NCBI GenBank assembly: GCA_004551945.1 | Contig: SFPN01000004.1 | Span: forward strand, 21,545-85,544 | Direction: 5' to 3' | Source: Clostridiales bacterium | GTDB lineage: Bacteria > Bacillota > Clostridia > Oscillospirales > Oscillospiraceae | DNA: 64,000 bases | Part shown: piece by piece, positions 35,786-44,269 of the stretch | How positions within the stretch are numbered: the stretch's first letter is position 1 | Layout of the letters: each line of letters begins with the position of its first letter | Notes under the pieces: model-generated | What the model was told of the DNA's origin: nothing | Seen by the model: only the letters and a program-made list of their open reading frames with translations | Databases searched by the model: none | Made by a program: the position numbers and the translations under genes

Positions 35786-37799
35786 GCTCTTTTTCCCCAA
35801 GCTGGCCGCCGGAAACCTGGTGCGCAACCGGCAGTTCATCTTTCCTTACCTGCTCACGGGCCTGCTCACCGCCGCCATGTTTTACAACGTAGCCTTTCTC
35901 ACCTGGAGCCCGGACCTGTCCAACATGCCCGGGGCAGCCAACATTCAGAGCATCATGTATGTGGGCACCGTGGTGGTGGGCCTGTTCGCGGTGATCTTCC
36001 TGCTGTACACCAACAGCTTTCTCATGAAGCGCCGGCAGAAGGAGATCGGCCTGTATAACATCCTGGGTATGTCCAAGGGTCACATCGCCCTGATCCTGTT
36101 TTGGGAGACGGTATACACCTGCCTCATTACCATCGGGGGCGGGCTGCTCCTGGGCATTCTGCTCTCCAAGCTGCTGATCCTGCTGCTGTTCAAGCTGCTC
36201 TACTTTACGGTTCACTTCGGCTTTTCCGTAAGTCCCTCTGCCCTTGGGGTGACGGCTGCTCTTTTTGCCGGGATCAACCTGCTGGCCCTGGCCAAGAATC
36301 TTCTTCACGTCCGCCTGTCCCGGCCGGTGGAGCTGCTGAAAGGGGGCAACGTGGGGGAGAAGGAACCCAAGACCAAAAAGCTCCTGACCCTTCTGGGGGT
36401 CCTCACCATTGGGGCAGGGTATTTCATTGCCCTCACCACTGAGTCCCCTCTGGACGCCATCATGCTCTTTTTCGTGGCGGTGGTGCTGGTGATCGTCGGC
36501 ACCTACTGCCTGTTTACCGCCGGGAGCATTGCCCTGCTCAAGGCCCTGAAGAAAAAGAAAAACTACTACTACCAGCCCAAGCACTTTATCGGCGTATCGG
36601 GAATGCTCTACCGGATGAAGCAGAACGCCGTGGGCCTGGCCAACATCTGCATCCTCTCCACCATGGTGCTGGTGATGCTCTCCACCTGCTTCTGCATGTA
36701 CATCGGGGTGGACGACGCGGTGTCGTCCATGTATCCCCATGACATGACCTTTTCTCAGATGAAAGACGATCCCGACCGCATTTCGGAGGAGGAATATGAA
36801 ACCGCTGTTCTGGCCCAGGTGCAGGCAGCGGGCCTCACGGTTGAGAAGGCCTGGTCCTGGCATATGCTGAGCATGAACACCATCCAGGACGGGGACCGAT
36901 TCACTCTCATCCAGCGGGAGGACGCCCTGGGACAGATCGTATTCACCGAGATCATCACCCAGGCGGGCTATGAGGCCGCCACAGGTGAGAAACTGAACCT
37001 GCAGCCCGGTCAGGCGGCGGTGTACTCCACCGAGGAAATCCCGGACACCTTCACCCTGCTGGACAGCACCTTCCAGGTGCTCCATCGTCTGGATGAGTCC
37101 CCCACGGAAGGGTACAGCGCCTACTCCAGCCGCCGGCTGAGCCTGGTGGTGCCCGATGAAAACGCCCTGGAGGCGCTGTACCAGCAGCAGTTCCACTACG
37201 CTGACATGGCGCAGAACGTGGAATGGCAGCTCAACCTGGATGTCGCCGGGGCCAGCGACCAGGAGATTCTGGATGCCTATAACGAAACCGTCGAATCCAT
37301 GGCGGAGCGTTACAGCCAGCCGGACTACGGGGAGAACGGAGAAATCACCGGCATCCGGCCCCTGTCGGTTTACAGCGAATGCCAGCAGGAGGGCAAGCTG
37401 GAGGTATACAGTATCTACGGCGGTCTGCTGTTCCTGGGCCTCTTCCTGGGCTTCCTCTTCCTGATGGCCACGGTGCTCATCATCTACTATAAGCAGATTT
37501 CCGAAGGCTACGAGGACAAGGAGCGCTTTGCCATCATGGAGAAGGTTGGCATGAGCCAGCAGCAGGTGCGCACCGCCATCCGGAGCCAGGTGCGGACCGT
37601 GTTCTTTCTCCCCCTGGCCGGAGCGGTCATCCATCTGGCCGCTGCTTTCAAAATGATTACCAAGCTCATGGCGGCCCTTCACCTGGACAACGTCCCCCTC
37701 TTTGCCCTCACCAGCCTGTGCACGGTGGCAGTGTTCGCCCTGGGGTATCTGATTATTTACACGTTCACCGCACGCACCTACTACAAAATCGTCCGCTGA
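35778..37799 (+). CDS. Bce-type ABC transporter permease
   Basis: Large FtsX-class permease of 673 residues, the BceB size. Hydrophobic segments occur near residues 20-40 and 55-75 and in groups up to about residue 310, followed by a large extracytoplasmic domain (about 310-540, starting near SSMYPHDMTFSQMKDDPDRI), the sensor region of this family. Transmembrane helices follow near GGLLFLGLFLGFLFLMATVLII and again at the C-terminus. The conserved cytoplasmic block MKRRQKEIGLYNILGMSKGHI is present. Start GTG 35778 fits GGAGGTG at 35764-35770 better than the in-frame GTG at 35769. It pairs with the ATPase and signals to the encoded histidine kinase. Confidence 0.92.
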   Translation: MGKLFFPKLAAGNLVRNRQFIFPYLLTGLLTAAMFYNVAFLTWSPDLSNMPGAANIQSIMYVGTVVVGLFAVIFLLYTNSFLMKRRQKEIGLYNILGMSKGHIALILFWETVYTCLITIGGGLLLGILLSKLLILLLFKLLYFTVHFGFSVSPSALGVTAALFAGINLLALAKNLLHVRLSRPVELLKGGNVGEKEPKTKKLLTLLGVLTIGAGYFIALTTESPLDAIMLFFVAVVLVIVGTYCLFTAGSIALLKALKKKKNYYYQPKHFIGVSGMLYRMKQNAVGLANICILSTMVLVMLSTCFCMYIGVDDAVSSMYPHDMTFSQMKDDPDRISEEEYETAVLAQVQAAGLTVEKAWSWHMLSMNTIQDGDRFTLIQREDALGQIVFTEIITQAGYEAATGEKLNLQPGQAAVYSTEEIPDTFTLLDSTFQVLHRLDESPTEGYSAYSSRRLSLVVPDENALEALYQQQFHYADMAQNVEWQLNLDVAGASDQEILDAYNETVESMAERYSQPDYGENGEITGIRPLSVYSECQQEGKLEVYSIYGGLLFLGLFLGFLFLMATVLIIYYKQISEGYEDKERFAIMEKVGMSQQQVRTAIRSQVRTVFFLPLAGAVIHLAAAFKMITKLMAALHLDNVPLFALTSLCTVAVFALGYLIIYTFTARTYYKIVR

Positions 37800-37831
37800 G
37801 TGTTCCCCATAGAGAAAGGAGAGACGGGACC

Positions 37832-38482
37832 ATGCTGAGCCAGCTCATCGCCGATTACCTGCTGAACTATATGGTTCTCCTTCCCTGCCTGCTGTTGATG
37901 GAGGCAGGGGTGGCCACCGTCTTTCACTGGGAGAAGATCCGCCCGCCCAGGGGCTTCTGGATTGGCTGGCAGGTCCTGGCCTTCCTTCTGGTGGTGATGC
38001 TGACCGTCACCGGGGCAGGAGACATTCAGGATCTGCTGCGCTTTGAAACCGTCTTCTCCTGGGAGGATGTGAATCTCATCCCTCTGCGCTGGGCCCTAGA
38101 GGACATGAGAGGCTTTCTTCTGAATGTGGTGCTGTTCCTGCCTCTTGGGTGTCTGCTTCCGCTGCTGTTCCGTCAAGGAACCGGCATGAGGGACACCGTG
38201 TTGACCGGTTTTCTCCTCTCCCTGCTCATTGAGGTCAGCCAGCTGTCCACCTTCCGGGCCACCGACGTGGATGACCTTCTGGCCAACACCCTGGGAACCC
38301 TGTTGGGCTTTCTCCTGTTCCGGCTTCTCCTGTCCAAAGTCCGGGTTTTTCAGGCGGATAACCAGGGCAGCTGGCCCGTCCGCCATTTGGCGCTGCTTAC
38401 GGCGGCAGGTCTCTTTTTCTTCCAGATGTTTCTGGGGGGACCCATCCAGCGGGTGGCCTTTTCGTGGATTTATGGATATTAA
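37832..38482 (+). CDS. VanZ-like membrane protein
   Basis: A 216-residue membrane protein of the VanZ family, which includes the teicoplanin-resistance protein VanZ. It has about five hydrophobic segments (YMVLLPCLLLMEAGVATVF, WQVLAFLLVVMLTVTG) and the family core NLIPLRWALEDMRGFLLNVVLFLPLGCLLPLLF, then SLLIEVSQLSTFRATDVDDLLANTLG. The RATDVDDLL.NTLG block is diagnostic. AAAGGAGA lies before ATG 37832. Location directly after the Bce permease suggests a role in the same envelope stress or peptide resistance response. Confidence 0.9.
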   Translation: MLSQLIADYLLNYMVLLPCLLLMEAGVATVFHWEKIRPPRGFWIGWQVLAFLLVVMLTVTGAGDIQDLLRFETVFSWEDVNLIPLRWALEDMRGFLLNVVLFLPLGCLLPLLFRQGTGMRDTVLTGFLLSLLIEVSQLSTFRATDVDDLLANTLGTLLGFLLFRLLLSKVRVFQADNQGSWPVRHLALLTAAGLFFFQMFLGGPIQRVAFSWIYGY

Positions 38483-38494
38483 GGAAAAATGTGG

Positions 38495-38523
38495 CTGTCA
38501 AATTGCCCCCTTTGTTGTATAAT
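38495..38523 (+). promoter_or_regulatory. Internal promoter before the hydrolase gene
   Basis: CTGTCA (38495-38500), 17 bases, TATAAT (38518-38523). A transcript would start near 38530, at the right arm of the inverted repeat that surrounds the -10 box. Confidence 0.55.
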
Positions 38524-38540
38524 CAAAGCACAAAGGGGGC
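38505..38540. repeat. Perfect 11-bp inverted repeat spanning a -10 box and a Shine-Dalgarno site
   Basis: GCCCCCTTTGT (38505-38515) and ACAAAGGGGGC (38530-38540) are perfect reverse complements 14 bases apart. The right arm contains the AAGGGGG ribosome site for ATG 38547, and the spacer contains the TATAAT. In RNA reading through from vanZ the hairpin would hide the ribosome site. Confidence 0.85.
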
Positions 38541-38546
38541 GATTTT

Positions 38547-39521
38547 ATGGGAAAGAAGGAAGAATTTTTCTTTGACTCGGTCTCCGGCGGGACCAAAATC
38601 CACGCGGTCCGTTATGTGCCGGAGGGACCCATCCGGGGCATCCTGCAAATTTCCCACGGGATGGTAGAGTACATCGAGCGGTACGAGGGCTTTGCCCGGT
38701 ATCTAACCGGCCAGGGCATTCTGGTCACCGGCAACGACCACCTGGGCCACGGCGGGTCCATCCGCACCAAGGACGACTACGGCTTTTTCGCGGAACGCGA
38801 CGGCAACGGGGCGGTGCTGGCAGACCTGCACAAGCTGACGGAGATCACCAAGGGGGATTACCCCAGCCTGCCCTATGTGCTGCTGGGCCACAGCATGGGC
38901 TCCTTCTACGCCCGGCAGTACCTCTGCCAGTTCGGCGGGGAGCTGGACGGGGCCATCATCATGGGCACCGGCTGTCAGCCCCGGGCTCTGGTGAAAGCAG
39001 GGAAGGCCCTGTGCTCGCTGTTGGCGGCCTTCAAGGGCTGGCGGCACCGGAGTTCTCTCATTGACAACATGGCCTTCGGCGGGTACAACAAAAAATTCGA
39101 ACCCGCCCGCACCCCGCGGGACTGGCTCACCAAGGACCAGGCCATTGTAGACGCCTATCTGGCCGACGAGCGGTGCACCTTTGTGTTCACCCTCAACGCC
39201 TACCACAGCATGTTCACTGGCATTGACCGGCTGTACGACAAGGCTTTCCTGGCCCGGATGCCCAAGGAGCTGCCGGTGCTCTTCACCGCCGGGGCGGACG
39301 ACCCGGTGGGGGAGTTTTCCAAGGGAGTTCTCCGGGCGGCGGACATGTTCCGTCAGGCGGGAATGCGCCAGGTGGAGGTGAAGCTCTACCCCGGCGACCG
39401 CCACGAAATTTTAAACGAGACCGACCGCCAGACCGTCTACGCCGACCTGGCTGGCTGGCTGGACCGGGTCTTTGCCTCCCGGCCTGCCCAGGCGGAGGAA
39501 ACCGCCGCTGCCGCACCCTAA
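38547..39521 (+). CDS. Alpha/beta hydrolase, lysophospholipase/monoacylglycerol lipase-like
   Basis: Serine hydrolase of the Hydrolase_4/S33 lysophospholipase class, 324 residues. The nucleophile elbow is LLGHSMGSFYARQYL, the oxyanion region ISHGMVEYIERYEGFARYL and the NDHLGHGGS block are typical, and the late catalytic His is in YPGDRHEILNE with an Asp in FTAGADDPVG. No signal peptide is evident. The C-terminus ends in an Ala/Glu-rich tail. It lies between vanZ and the regulator genes and has its own likely promoter. A membrane-lipid substrate is plausible but unproven. Confidence 0.9.
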   Translation: MGKKEEFFFDSVSGGTKIHAVRYVPEGPIRGILQISHGMVEYIERYEGFARYLTGQGILVTGNDHLGHGGSIRTKDDYGFFAERDGNGAVLADLHKLTEITKGDYPSLPYVLLGHSMGSFYARQYLCQFGGELDGAIIMGTGCQPRALVKAGKALCSLLAAFKGWRHRSSLIDNMAFGGYNKKFEPARTPRDWLTKDQAIVDAYLADERCTFVFTLNAYHSMFTGIDRLYDKAFLARMPKELPVLFTAGADDPVGEFSKGVLRAADMFRQAGMRQVEVKLYPGDRHEILNETDRQTVYADLAGWLDRVFASRPAQAEETAAAAP

Positions 39522-39542
39522 GAAGCCGGAGGAGGGAAGGAT

Positions 39543-40214
39543 ATGTATCGCATCTATCTTGTGGAGGACGACCAGGTGATCGCCGGAGCCATTGCCGCCC
39601 GGTTGGAAACCTGGGGCTTTCAGGTTCAGCAGGCGGAGGATTTCTCCGACATTCTGGGGGAGTTTGCCGCCTTTCAGCCCCACCTGGTTCTCATGGATAT
39701 CACCCTGCCCTTCTTTAACGGCTACCACTGGTGCCAGGAGATCCGCCGGGTCTCCCGGGTGCCCATTCTCTTTCTCTCCTCTGCGGCGGAGAACATGAAC
39801 ATCGTCATGGCCATCAACCTGGGGGCTGACGACTTCATCCCCAAGCCCTTTGACCTGTCCGTGCTTTTGGCTAAGGTTCAGGCAGCCCTCCGCCGGGCCT
39901 ATGACTACCAGGGCCAAAGCACCCTCATGGAGCACCGGGGGATGCTCTTCAACAGCCTGGACTGCACCGTAACCTACGAAGGAAAGCAGGCGGAGCTGAC
40001 CAAAAACGAAAACCGTCTGATGCAGGTTCTCCTGGAGCACAAGCCCAACGTAGTCTCCCGGGAGGATCTGATGGCGGCCCTGTGGGCCTGCGACAGCTAT
40101 GTGGACGAAAACGCCCTGTACGTGAACATCACCCGCCTGCGGCGCAAGCTGGAGAGCATCGGACTGGAGCAGGTGATTGTCACCAAAAAGGGCCTGGGCT
40201 ATCTGGTGAAGTGA
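39543..40214 (+). CDS. OmpR-family response regulator (BceR-like)
   Basis: Two-component response regulator, 223 residues. The receiver domain has the acidic pocket in YLVEDDQVI, the phospho-acceptor Asp 52 in LVLMDITLPFFNG, and the Lys in GADDFIPKPFDLSVLL. The C-terminal winged-helix DNA-binding domain includes LTKNENRLMQVLLEHKPNVVSRE and VNITRLRRKLE. Its start is preceded by GGAGGAAGG. One base separates it from the kinase gene. Size and neighbourhood match BceR, which activates its own bceAB genes; the tandem TGTAAGG boxes at 34920 are a candidate target. Confidence 0.94.
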   Translation: MYRIYLVEDDQVIAGAIAARLETWGFQVQQAEDFSDILGEFAAFQPHLVLMDITLPFFNGYHWCQEIRRVSRVPILFLSSAAENMNIVMAINLGADDFIPKPFDLSVLLAKVQAALRRAYDYQGQSTLMEHRGMLFNSLDCTVTYEGKQAELTKNENRLMQVLLEHKPNVVSREDLMAALWACDSYVDENALYVNITRLRRKLESIGLEQVIVTKKGLGYLVK

Positions 40215-40215
40215 C

Positions 40216-41211
40216 ATGGGAAAACCGATTTTGTTTTTCTCCTGGCTGCGGGTCCAGCGGCTGGCCGCAGCCGTGGGCCTTCTGGGAGCGGGGGTGAGCG
40301 TTCTGGTGTTCTGGCTCTACGGCCTGCCGGGCGAGGGGCTGGTGTACACCCTGGTTCTGTGGGCGGCTGGATTTTCTGTGCTGGGCGGTGTCGATTTCTT
40401 CCGGTTCCGCCGCTGCCACAGGGATCTGGAAAAGCTGCACAAGGAGATTCTGGTCACCGCAGAAAACCTGCCCCGACCGGGCTGCCTCATTGAGGAAGAT
40501 TACCAATCGCTTCTCCGTCTGCTGGAAAGCACCCTGCGGGACAGGCAGGCCCAGGCCGACCAGGCCATGGCGGATCAGCTTGCCTATTACACCCTCTGGG
40601 TTCACCAGATCAAAACCCCCATCGCCGCCATGGACCTGCTTCTCCAACAGGGGGAGAGGGGACTGGCCGCCCAGGCGGAGCTGTTTAAAATCTCCCAGTA
40701 TGTGGACATGGCGCTGCAGTACGTCCGGCTGGACGGAACCACCCGGGACCTGCACCTGTCCCAGGTTTCCCTGGATCAGGTGATCCGCCAGGTGGTGCGG
40801 AAGTATGCCAAGCTGTTTATCCTCAAAAAGATCCGTCTGGACTTTCGGGAGACGGGCCTTACCGTTCTCAGCGACGAAAAGTGGCTGGCATTTCTCCTGG
40901 AGCAGCTGCTCTCCAACGCCCTGAAATACACCCCGGAGGGCGGGCAGGTTGCCATCTTCGGGGAGCCAAGGGAGATTCTGGTGATTGCCGACACCGGTAT
41001 CGGCATCGCCCCGGAAGACCTGCCCCGGGTCTTTGAACGGGGCTTTACCGGCCAGAACGGCCGCCTGGACAAGAAAGCCACCGGCATCGGGCTCTACCTC
41101 TGCCGCCGGGTGACGGAGCTTCTGGGACATACCCTTTCCATTACCTCCGCGCCAGGGAAGGGAACCCAGGTGCGGGTAGGTCTTCGGCGGCCGGACCTCA
41201 CGGTAGAATGA
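40216..41211 (+). CDS. Intramembrane-sensing histidine kinase (BceS-like)
   Basis: Sensor kinase of 331 residues with two N-terminal membrane segments (about 12-35 and 42-58) and almost no extracytoplasmic loop, the BceS layout in which the transporter does the sensing. The phospho-acceptor His is in YTLWVHQIKTPIAAMDLLL. The ATPase domain has the N-box LLSNALKYTP, G1 IADTGIGIAPEDL, and G2 ATGIGLYLCRRV. The gene is the last of the module and ends at a bidirectional terminator. Confidence 0.94.
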   Translation: MGKPILFFSWLRVQRLAAAVGLLGAGVSVLVFWLYGLPGEGLVYTLVLWAAGFSVLGGVDFFRFRRCHRDLEKLHKEILVTAENLPRPGCLIEEDYQSLLRLLESTLRDRQAQADQAMADQLAYYTLWVHQIKTPIAAMDLLLQQGERGLAAQAELFKISQYVDMALQYVRLDGTTRDLHLSQVSLDQVIRQVVRKYAKLFILKKIRLDFRETGLTVLSDEKWLAFLLEQLLSNALKYTPEGGQVAIFGEPREILVIADTGIGIAPEDLPRVFERGFTGQNGRLDKKATGIGLYLCRRVTELLGHTLSITSAPGKGTQVRVGLRRPDLTVE

Positions 41212-41212
41212 G

Positions 41213-41262
41213 AAAACGCCTCGGGCCTGCGGGTTTACTCGCAGGACGCCGGGGCGTTTTTT
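41213..41262. terminator. Large bidirectional terminator between convergent operons
   Basis: An outer stem of AAAACGCC with GGCGTTTT and an inner stem CCTGCG/CGCAGG (loop GGTTTACT) form a long hairpin with A- and T-tracts on either side. It overlaps the last codons of the minus-strand membrane protein gene. Confidence 0.85.
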
Positions 41263-42275
41263 CTGGAAGAACGGAACAGACAGGAGGCGCAGAGGGCTGC
41301 GCCGCTCACTGCCAGGCACAGGTAAAAGCTGAGGACACGGCTGAGAATCATGGCCCCGGAGATCAGGGCCGGCGGGAAGAGAGAGCGGTAGAGCAGGAGA
41401 AAGCCCCCTTCGCTGAGCCCCACCGCCCCAGGCAGAGGCAGGGAGGATACAGACAGAAACAGCACCGCCTGCATTCCGATCACACCTACCAGCCTGGCGT
41501 TTTCCAGCCCGAAGGCCAGATAGACCCAATAGGGGATGCTGTGGCAGGCCGCCAGCTGAAGAAGGGACACAGCCACCATTCCGGCCAGCTTCTTCTTGTT
41601 GGTCCGGTAGCAGTGGGTGCACCGGCGCAGGTCCGCCCACTGGGCCCGGCCCCAGGCTGCCCAGCCCTCTGCTCGCCGGGGGAACAGTTTTCCGGCGGGA
41701 ATCATAAGTTTACCCCACAGAAAGGGCAGCAGCCGGGGAGAGAACAGCGCCGTGCAGAGCAGGAGCACCACCACCAGATTCAGCCCGGCCCCCACCAGAA
41801 AGCACAGCTGAACGGCCTTGTCCAGGGCCAGCAGCTCCTGGCGGCAGAGGAGAAAGCCACCCACTGCCAGAACCGCCCCCGCCAGCTGGAAGGAGAAAAA
41901 CTCCGTCAGCAGGGCCAGGACCCCAGGGGCGGCGGGATGACCGTCCTGGTGCATGGCCAGCAGCTGCATGGGCTGCCCGCCGGAGGCAGAGGGGGTGATG
42001 GAGCTGAAAAAGAAGCCCGTAAGGGCATAGCGCAGACAGGCGGGGTAGGATGCGCTGCTTCCGAACAGGGATAAACCCGTCTGTATGTTTCTGGCCTCGC
42101 AGCAGAAGTAGCACGCCATGCACCCGGCCCCAACGGCCAGCCAGCGGGGATCGGCCTGGATCAGAGCAGACCACAGCTGACCAGGGTCCTGCCCCCGGAG
42201 CAAAAGGGCAAAGGCCGCCACAGTGAGCAGAAGGAACAGGCCCCCGCAGGCCAGCCCCTTGTTCCGGCTACTCAT
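41235..42275 (-). CDS. Flippase-like / LPG-synthase-TM-family membrane protein
   Basis: A 346-residue polytopic membrane protein of the lysylphosphatidylglycerol synthase transmembrane (UPF0104) family, without the C-terminal tRNA-dependent aminoacyl transferase domain of MprF. Hydrophobic helices begin at about residue 8 (LACGGLFLLLTVAAFALLL). Family blocks include CLRYALTGFFFSSITPSASGGQPMQL and SVSSLPLPGAVGLSEGGFLLLY. Such proteins flip or accommodate lipids. It overlaps the deacetylase gene by eight bases, so the two should work in the same envelope pathway. Confidence 0.88.
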   Translation of the reverse strand: MSSRNKGLACGGLFLLLTVAAFALLLRGQDPGQLWSALIQADPRWLAVGAGCMACYFCCEARNIQTGLSLFGSSASYPACLRYALTGFFFSSITPSASGGQPMQLLAMHQDGHPAAPGVLALLTEFFSFQLAGAVLAVGGFLLCRQELLALDKAVQLCFLVGAGLNLVVVLLLCTALFSPRLLPFLWGKLMIPAGKLFPRRAEGWAAWGRAQWADLRRCTHCYRTNKKKLAGMVAVSLLQLAACHSIPYWVYLAFGLENARLVGVIGMQAVLFLSVSSLPLPGAVGLSEGGFLLLYRSLFPPALISGAMILSRVLSFYLCLAVSGAALCASCLFRSSRKNAPASCE

Positions 42276-42951
42276 GGCACACCAGGGGCCGGAAGGTGAA
42301 GCCCTGGTCCAGCCACTCCGGCAGCAGAACGTCCAGGGCCTGGATGGTCCGCCCTGGCGCGCCCTCGGCGCCCCGGCCGTCGTGGAGGCAGATCACCGCC
42401 CCGGGATAGACCCGGGCCCGCAGGCGGCGGATGATCTCCCCGGAGGTGATATCCCCCCGCCAGTCCTGGGCCATCACGTCCCAGAGGATGGGGTGGAGGC
42501 GGCGGGTGTGGATCTGCGCCAGGCTGCTCCAGTTCACCACGCCCCAGGGCGGGCGAAAATACCGGGGAGCAACCCCCAGGTCGTTTAACGCAGTTAACCC
42601 ATCGGAAAAATCCCTTCGGGTCTGCCGGGGGCCCATCAGGTAGGCGCTGTGGTGGTGGGCAGAGTGAAAGCCGATGGCGTGACCCTCCGCCTGCATCCGC
42701 TGGATGAGGGCGGGATTCTCCCGGGCGTGGTCTCCCACCACAAAAAAGGTGGCCGGGACCTGGTGGCTGGCCAGCAGGTCCAGCAGGGCGGGGGTGTAGT
42801 CGGGGCTGGGGCCGTCGTCAAAGGTGAGATAGAGAACCCCCGGCTCCTGTCTCCGGTTCCGGCTCAGCCGCCGGCGGGCTTTGCCCAGGGAAGAGGGGAG
42901 GAAGGCGTAGCCGGCCGCCGCTGCGCAGGCGAGAAGAAGAAAAATCAGCAT
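42268..42951 (-). CDS. Membrane-anchored polysaccharide deacetylase
   Basis: NodB-homology carbohydrate esterase (CE4) of 227 residues with an N-terminal membrane anchor (LIFLLLACAAAAGYAFL). Motif 1 is YLTFDDGPSPDYT with the catalytic and metal Asp, motif 2 is HSAHHHS with metal-binding His, and motif 3 is FRPPWGVVNW; LHDGRG supplies a late His. It would remove acetyl groups from envelope glycans such as peptidoglycan GlcNAc outside the membrane. It overlaps both neighbours, placing it between a glycolipid glycosyltransferase and a flippase-like protein. Confidence 0.92.
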   Translation of the reverse strand: MLIFLLLACAAAAGYAFLPSSLGKARRRLSRNRRQEPGVLYLTFDDGPSPDYTPALLDLLASHQVPATFFVVGDHARENPALIQRMQAEGHAIGFHSAHHHSAYLMGPRQTRRDFSDGLTALNDLGVAPRYFRPPWGVVNWSSLAQIHTRRLHPILWDVMAQDWRGDITSGEIIRRLRARVYPGAVICLHDGRGAEGAPGRTIQALDVLLPEWLDQGFTFRPLVCHE

Positions 42952-44012
42952 GCTGCCTCCTGTTCTCCGGCGTACCGGTCCAGGGCGGTGACCTGGTCCA
43001 GACTGCGCAGGGCCCCTGCCATCTTCCGGCGCATGTCCGCCAGCCGGGCTTTGTCCCCCAGCAGGTCCAGAATCTGCCGGGCCTCCTGGCCCTTGTCCTC
43101 CAGCACCATTCCGAAGCCGTGGCGCTGGACGTAGGCGGCGTTCTGCTCCTCCTGCATCAGGAAGGGGTGGAGCAGGCAGAGGGGGGTGCCGGTGTGGATG
43201 GCCTCGAAGGTGGTGATTCCTCCTGCCTTGGTGAGCAGCAGATCCGCCCGGGCCATGTACCCGGCCACCTGGTCGGTAAAGCCGATCACCTGGAAGGCCG
43301 GGTAAGAAGCGGCAAGGGACCGGCGCAGTTCCTCGTTCTTGCCGGCGATCACCGTTACATGAAGGTCCGGCTCCCGGGCCAGGGCGGAGAGCAGTTCGTC
43401 CGCGTTGGGGATCAGCCCCAGACCGCCCCCCATCACCAGCAGCTCCCGCTGGGAAGAGACCCGGCGCATGGGCCGGTGGAACTCCTGGCGGACGGGGATG
43501 CCGCTGACCACAATCCGGTTTCCCGGCACTCCCTGGCGGAGAAGCTGAAGGCGGGTGGCTTCATCCCCCACAAAGTAACAGTCCGTCCCCGGGGCGATCC
43601 ACTCCCGGTGGGCCTGGATGTCGGTAATGTAGGTATACAGGGGGATGGTGCTGCCGGTGGCTCGCTTGTAGGCAGAGAGGTACTGGGAGCTGAGGGGCAG
43701 CGTGGAGATCAGCAGGTCGGTCCTGCTGTCCCGCAGCAGCGCGTCCAGCTTCTGGATCATGGTTCCCTTCATGGGGGTGCAGCTGTACCGCCCCGCCATA
43801 CGATTGAGGAAGTTATAAACCCCGGCGCAGTAGTTCACCGTAAAATCAAAGCAGCCGTAGACCAACTTGTTCAGCTGAGGAAAGCAGTGCTCCACCACGT
43901 CAAGAATAGTGACGCAGGCGGCGGGGTCCTGGCGCAGGATCTCCTGGCGCACCGCCTGGGCGGCGGCGATGTGGCCCTGGCCGAAGTGGCCGGTAAAAAT
44001 CAGAACGTTCAT
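42945..44012 (-). CDS. MGDG-synthase/UgtP-like glycosyltransferase
   Basis: GT28-class glycosyltransferase, 355 residues, likely adding hexose from a nucleotide sugar to diacylglycerol at the cytoplasmic membrane face. The N-terminal block FTGHFGQGHIAAAQAV is the MGDG-synthase signature. The C-terminal donor-binding domain contains VMGGGLGLIPNADELL and LLTKAGGITTFEAIHTGTPLCLL. It is the first gene of the three-gene envelope operon. A TATACT on the minus strand about 45 bases upstream (near 44056) is a candidate -10. The product could be a glycolipid anchor for lipoteichoic-acid-type polymers; that is inference. Confidence 0.88.
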   Translation of the reverse strand: MNVLIFTGHFGQGHIAAAQAVRQEILRQDPAACVTILDVVEHCFPQLNKLVYGCFDFTVNYCAGVYNFLNRMAGRYSCTPMKGTMIQKLDALLRDSRTDLLISTLPLSSQYLSAYKRATGSTIPLYTYITDIQAHREWIAPGTDCYFVGDEATRLQLLRQGVPGNRIVVSGIPVRQEFHRPMRRVSSQRELLVMGGGLGLIPNADELLSALAREPDLHVTVIAGKNEELRRSLAASYPAFQVIGFTDQVAGYMARADLLLTKAGGITTFEAIHTGTPLCLLHPFLMQEEQNAAYVQRHGFGMVLEDKGQEARQILDLLGDKARLADMRRKMAGALRSLDQVTALDRYAGEQEAAC

Positions 44013-44104
44013 GGTGTTCCCTCCCTGAAATACTTTGATGTTTCTTTCAGGTTCAGTATAGCAAAGGAATCTTTTGCCGGAATTAAGGGAAAATGAAGGT
44101 TTTC

Positions 44105-44266
44105 TTAAGAGAATCCGTAGAAATCATTACGCCCGGACTGCGGTCTTTTTTCTTGTACCCTCTTGCACTTCGGACCGCCGTATTGGGTGATAATCTGGGC
44201 CGCCAGCTTGGGATTGGTGTTCTTAATGCGGACAGGGTACTGTAACTTCTTCTGATAGGTGAACAT
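44105..44266 (-). pseudogene. cotJC: Truncated cotJC (manganese-catalase-like spore coat protein), N-terminal fragment
   Basis: A 53-codon reading frame whose first 32 residues (MFTYQKKLQYPVRI, NPKLAAQIITQYGGP) match the CotJC/manganese-catalase N-terminus. CotJC is normally about 190 residues and continues with DGELAA and a ferritin-like fold. Here the similarity stops after GGP near position 44171 and 21 unrelated residues lead to a stop. GAGGAGGGA and ATG 44266 are intact and coupled to the upstream cotJ gene. The rest of cotJC is not in this window. All di-metal ligands are lost, so the fragment cannot be an active catalase. Confidence 0.75.
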
Positions 44267-44269
44267 AGG

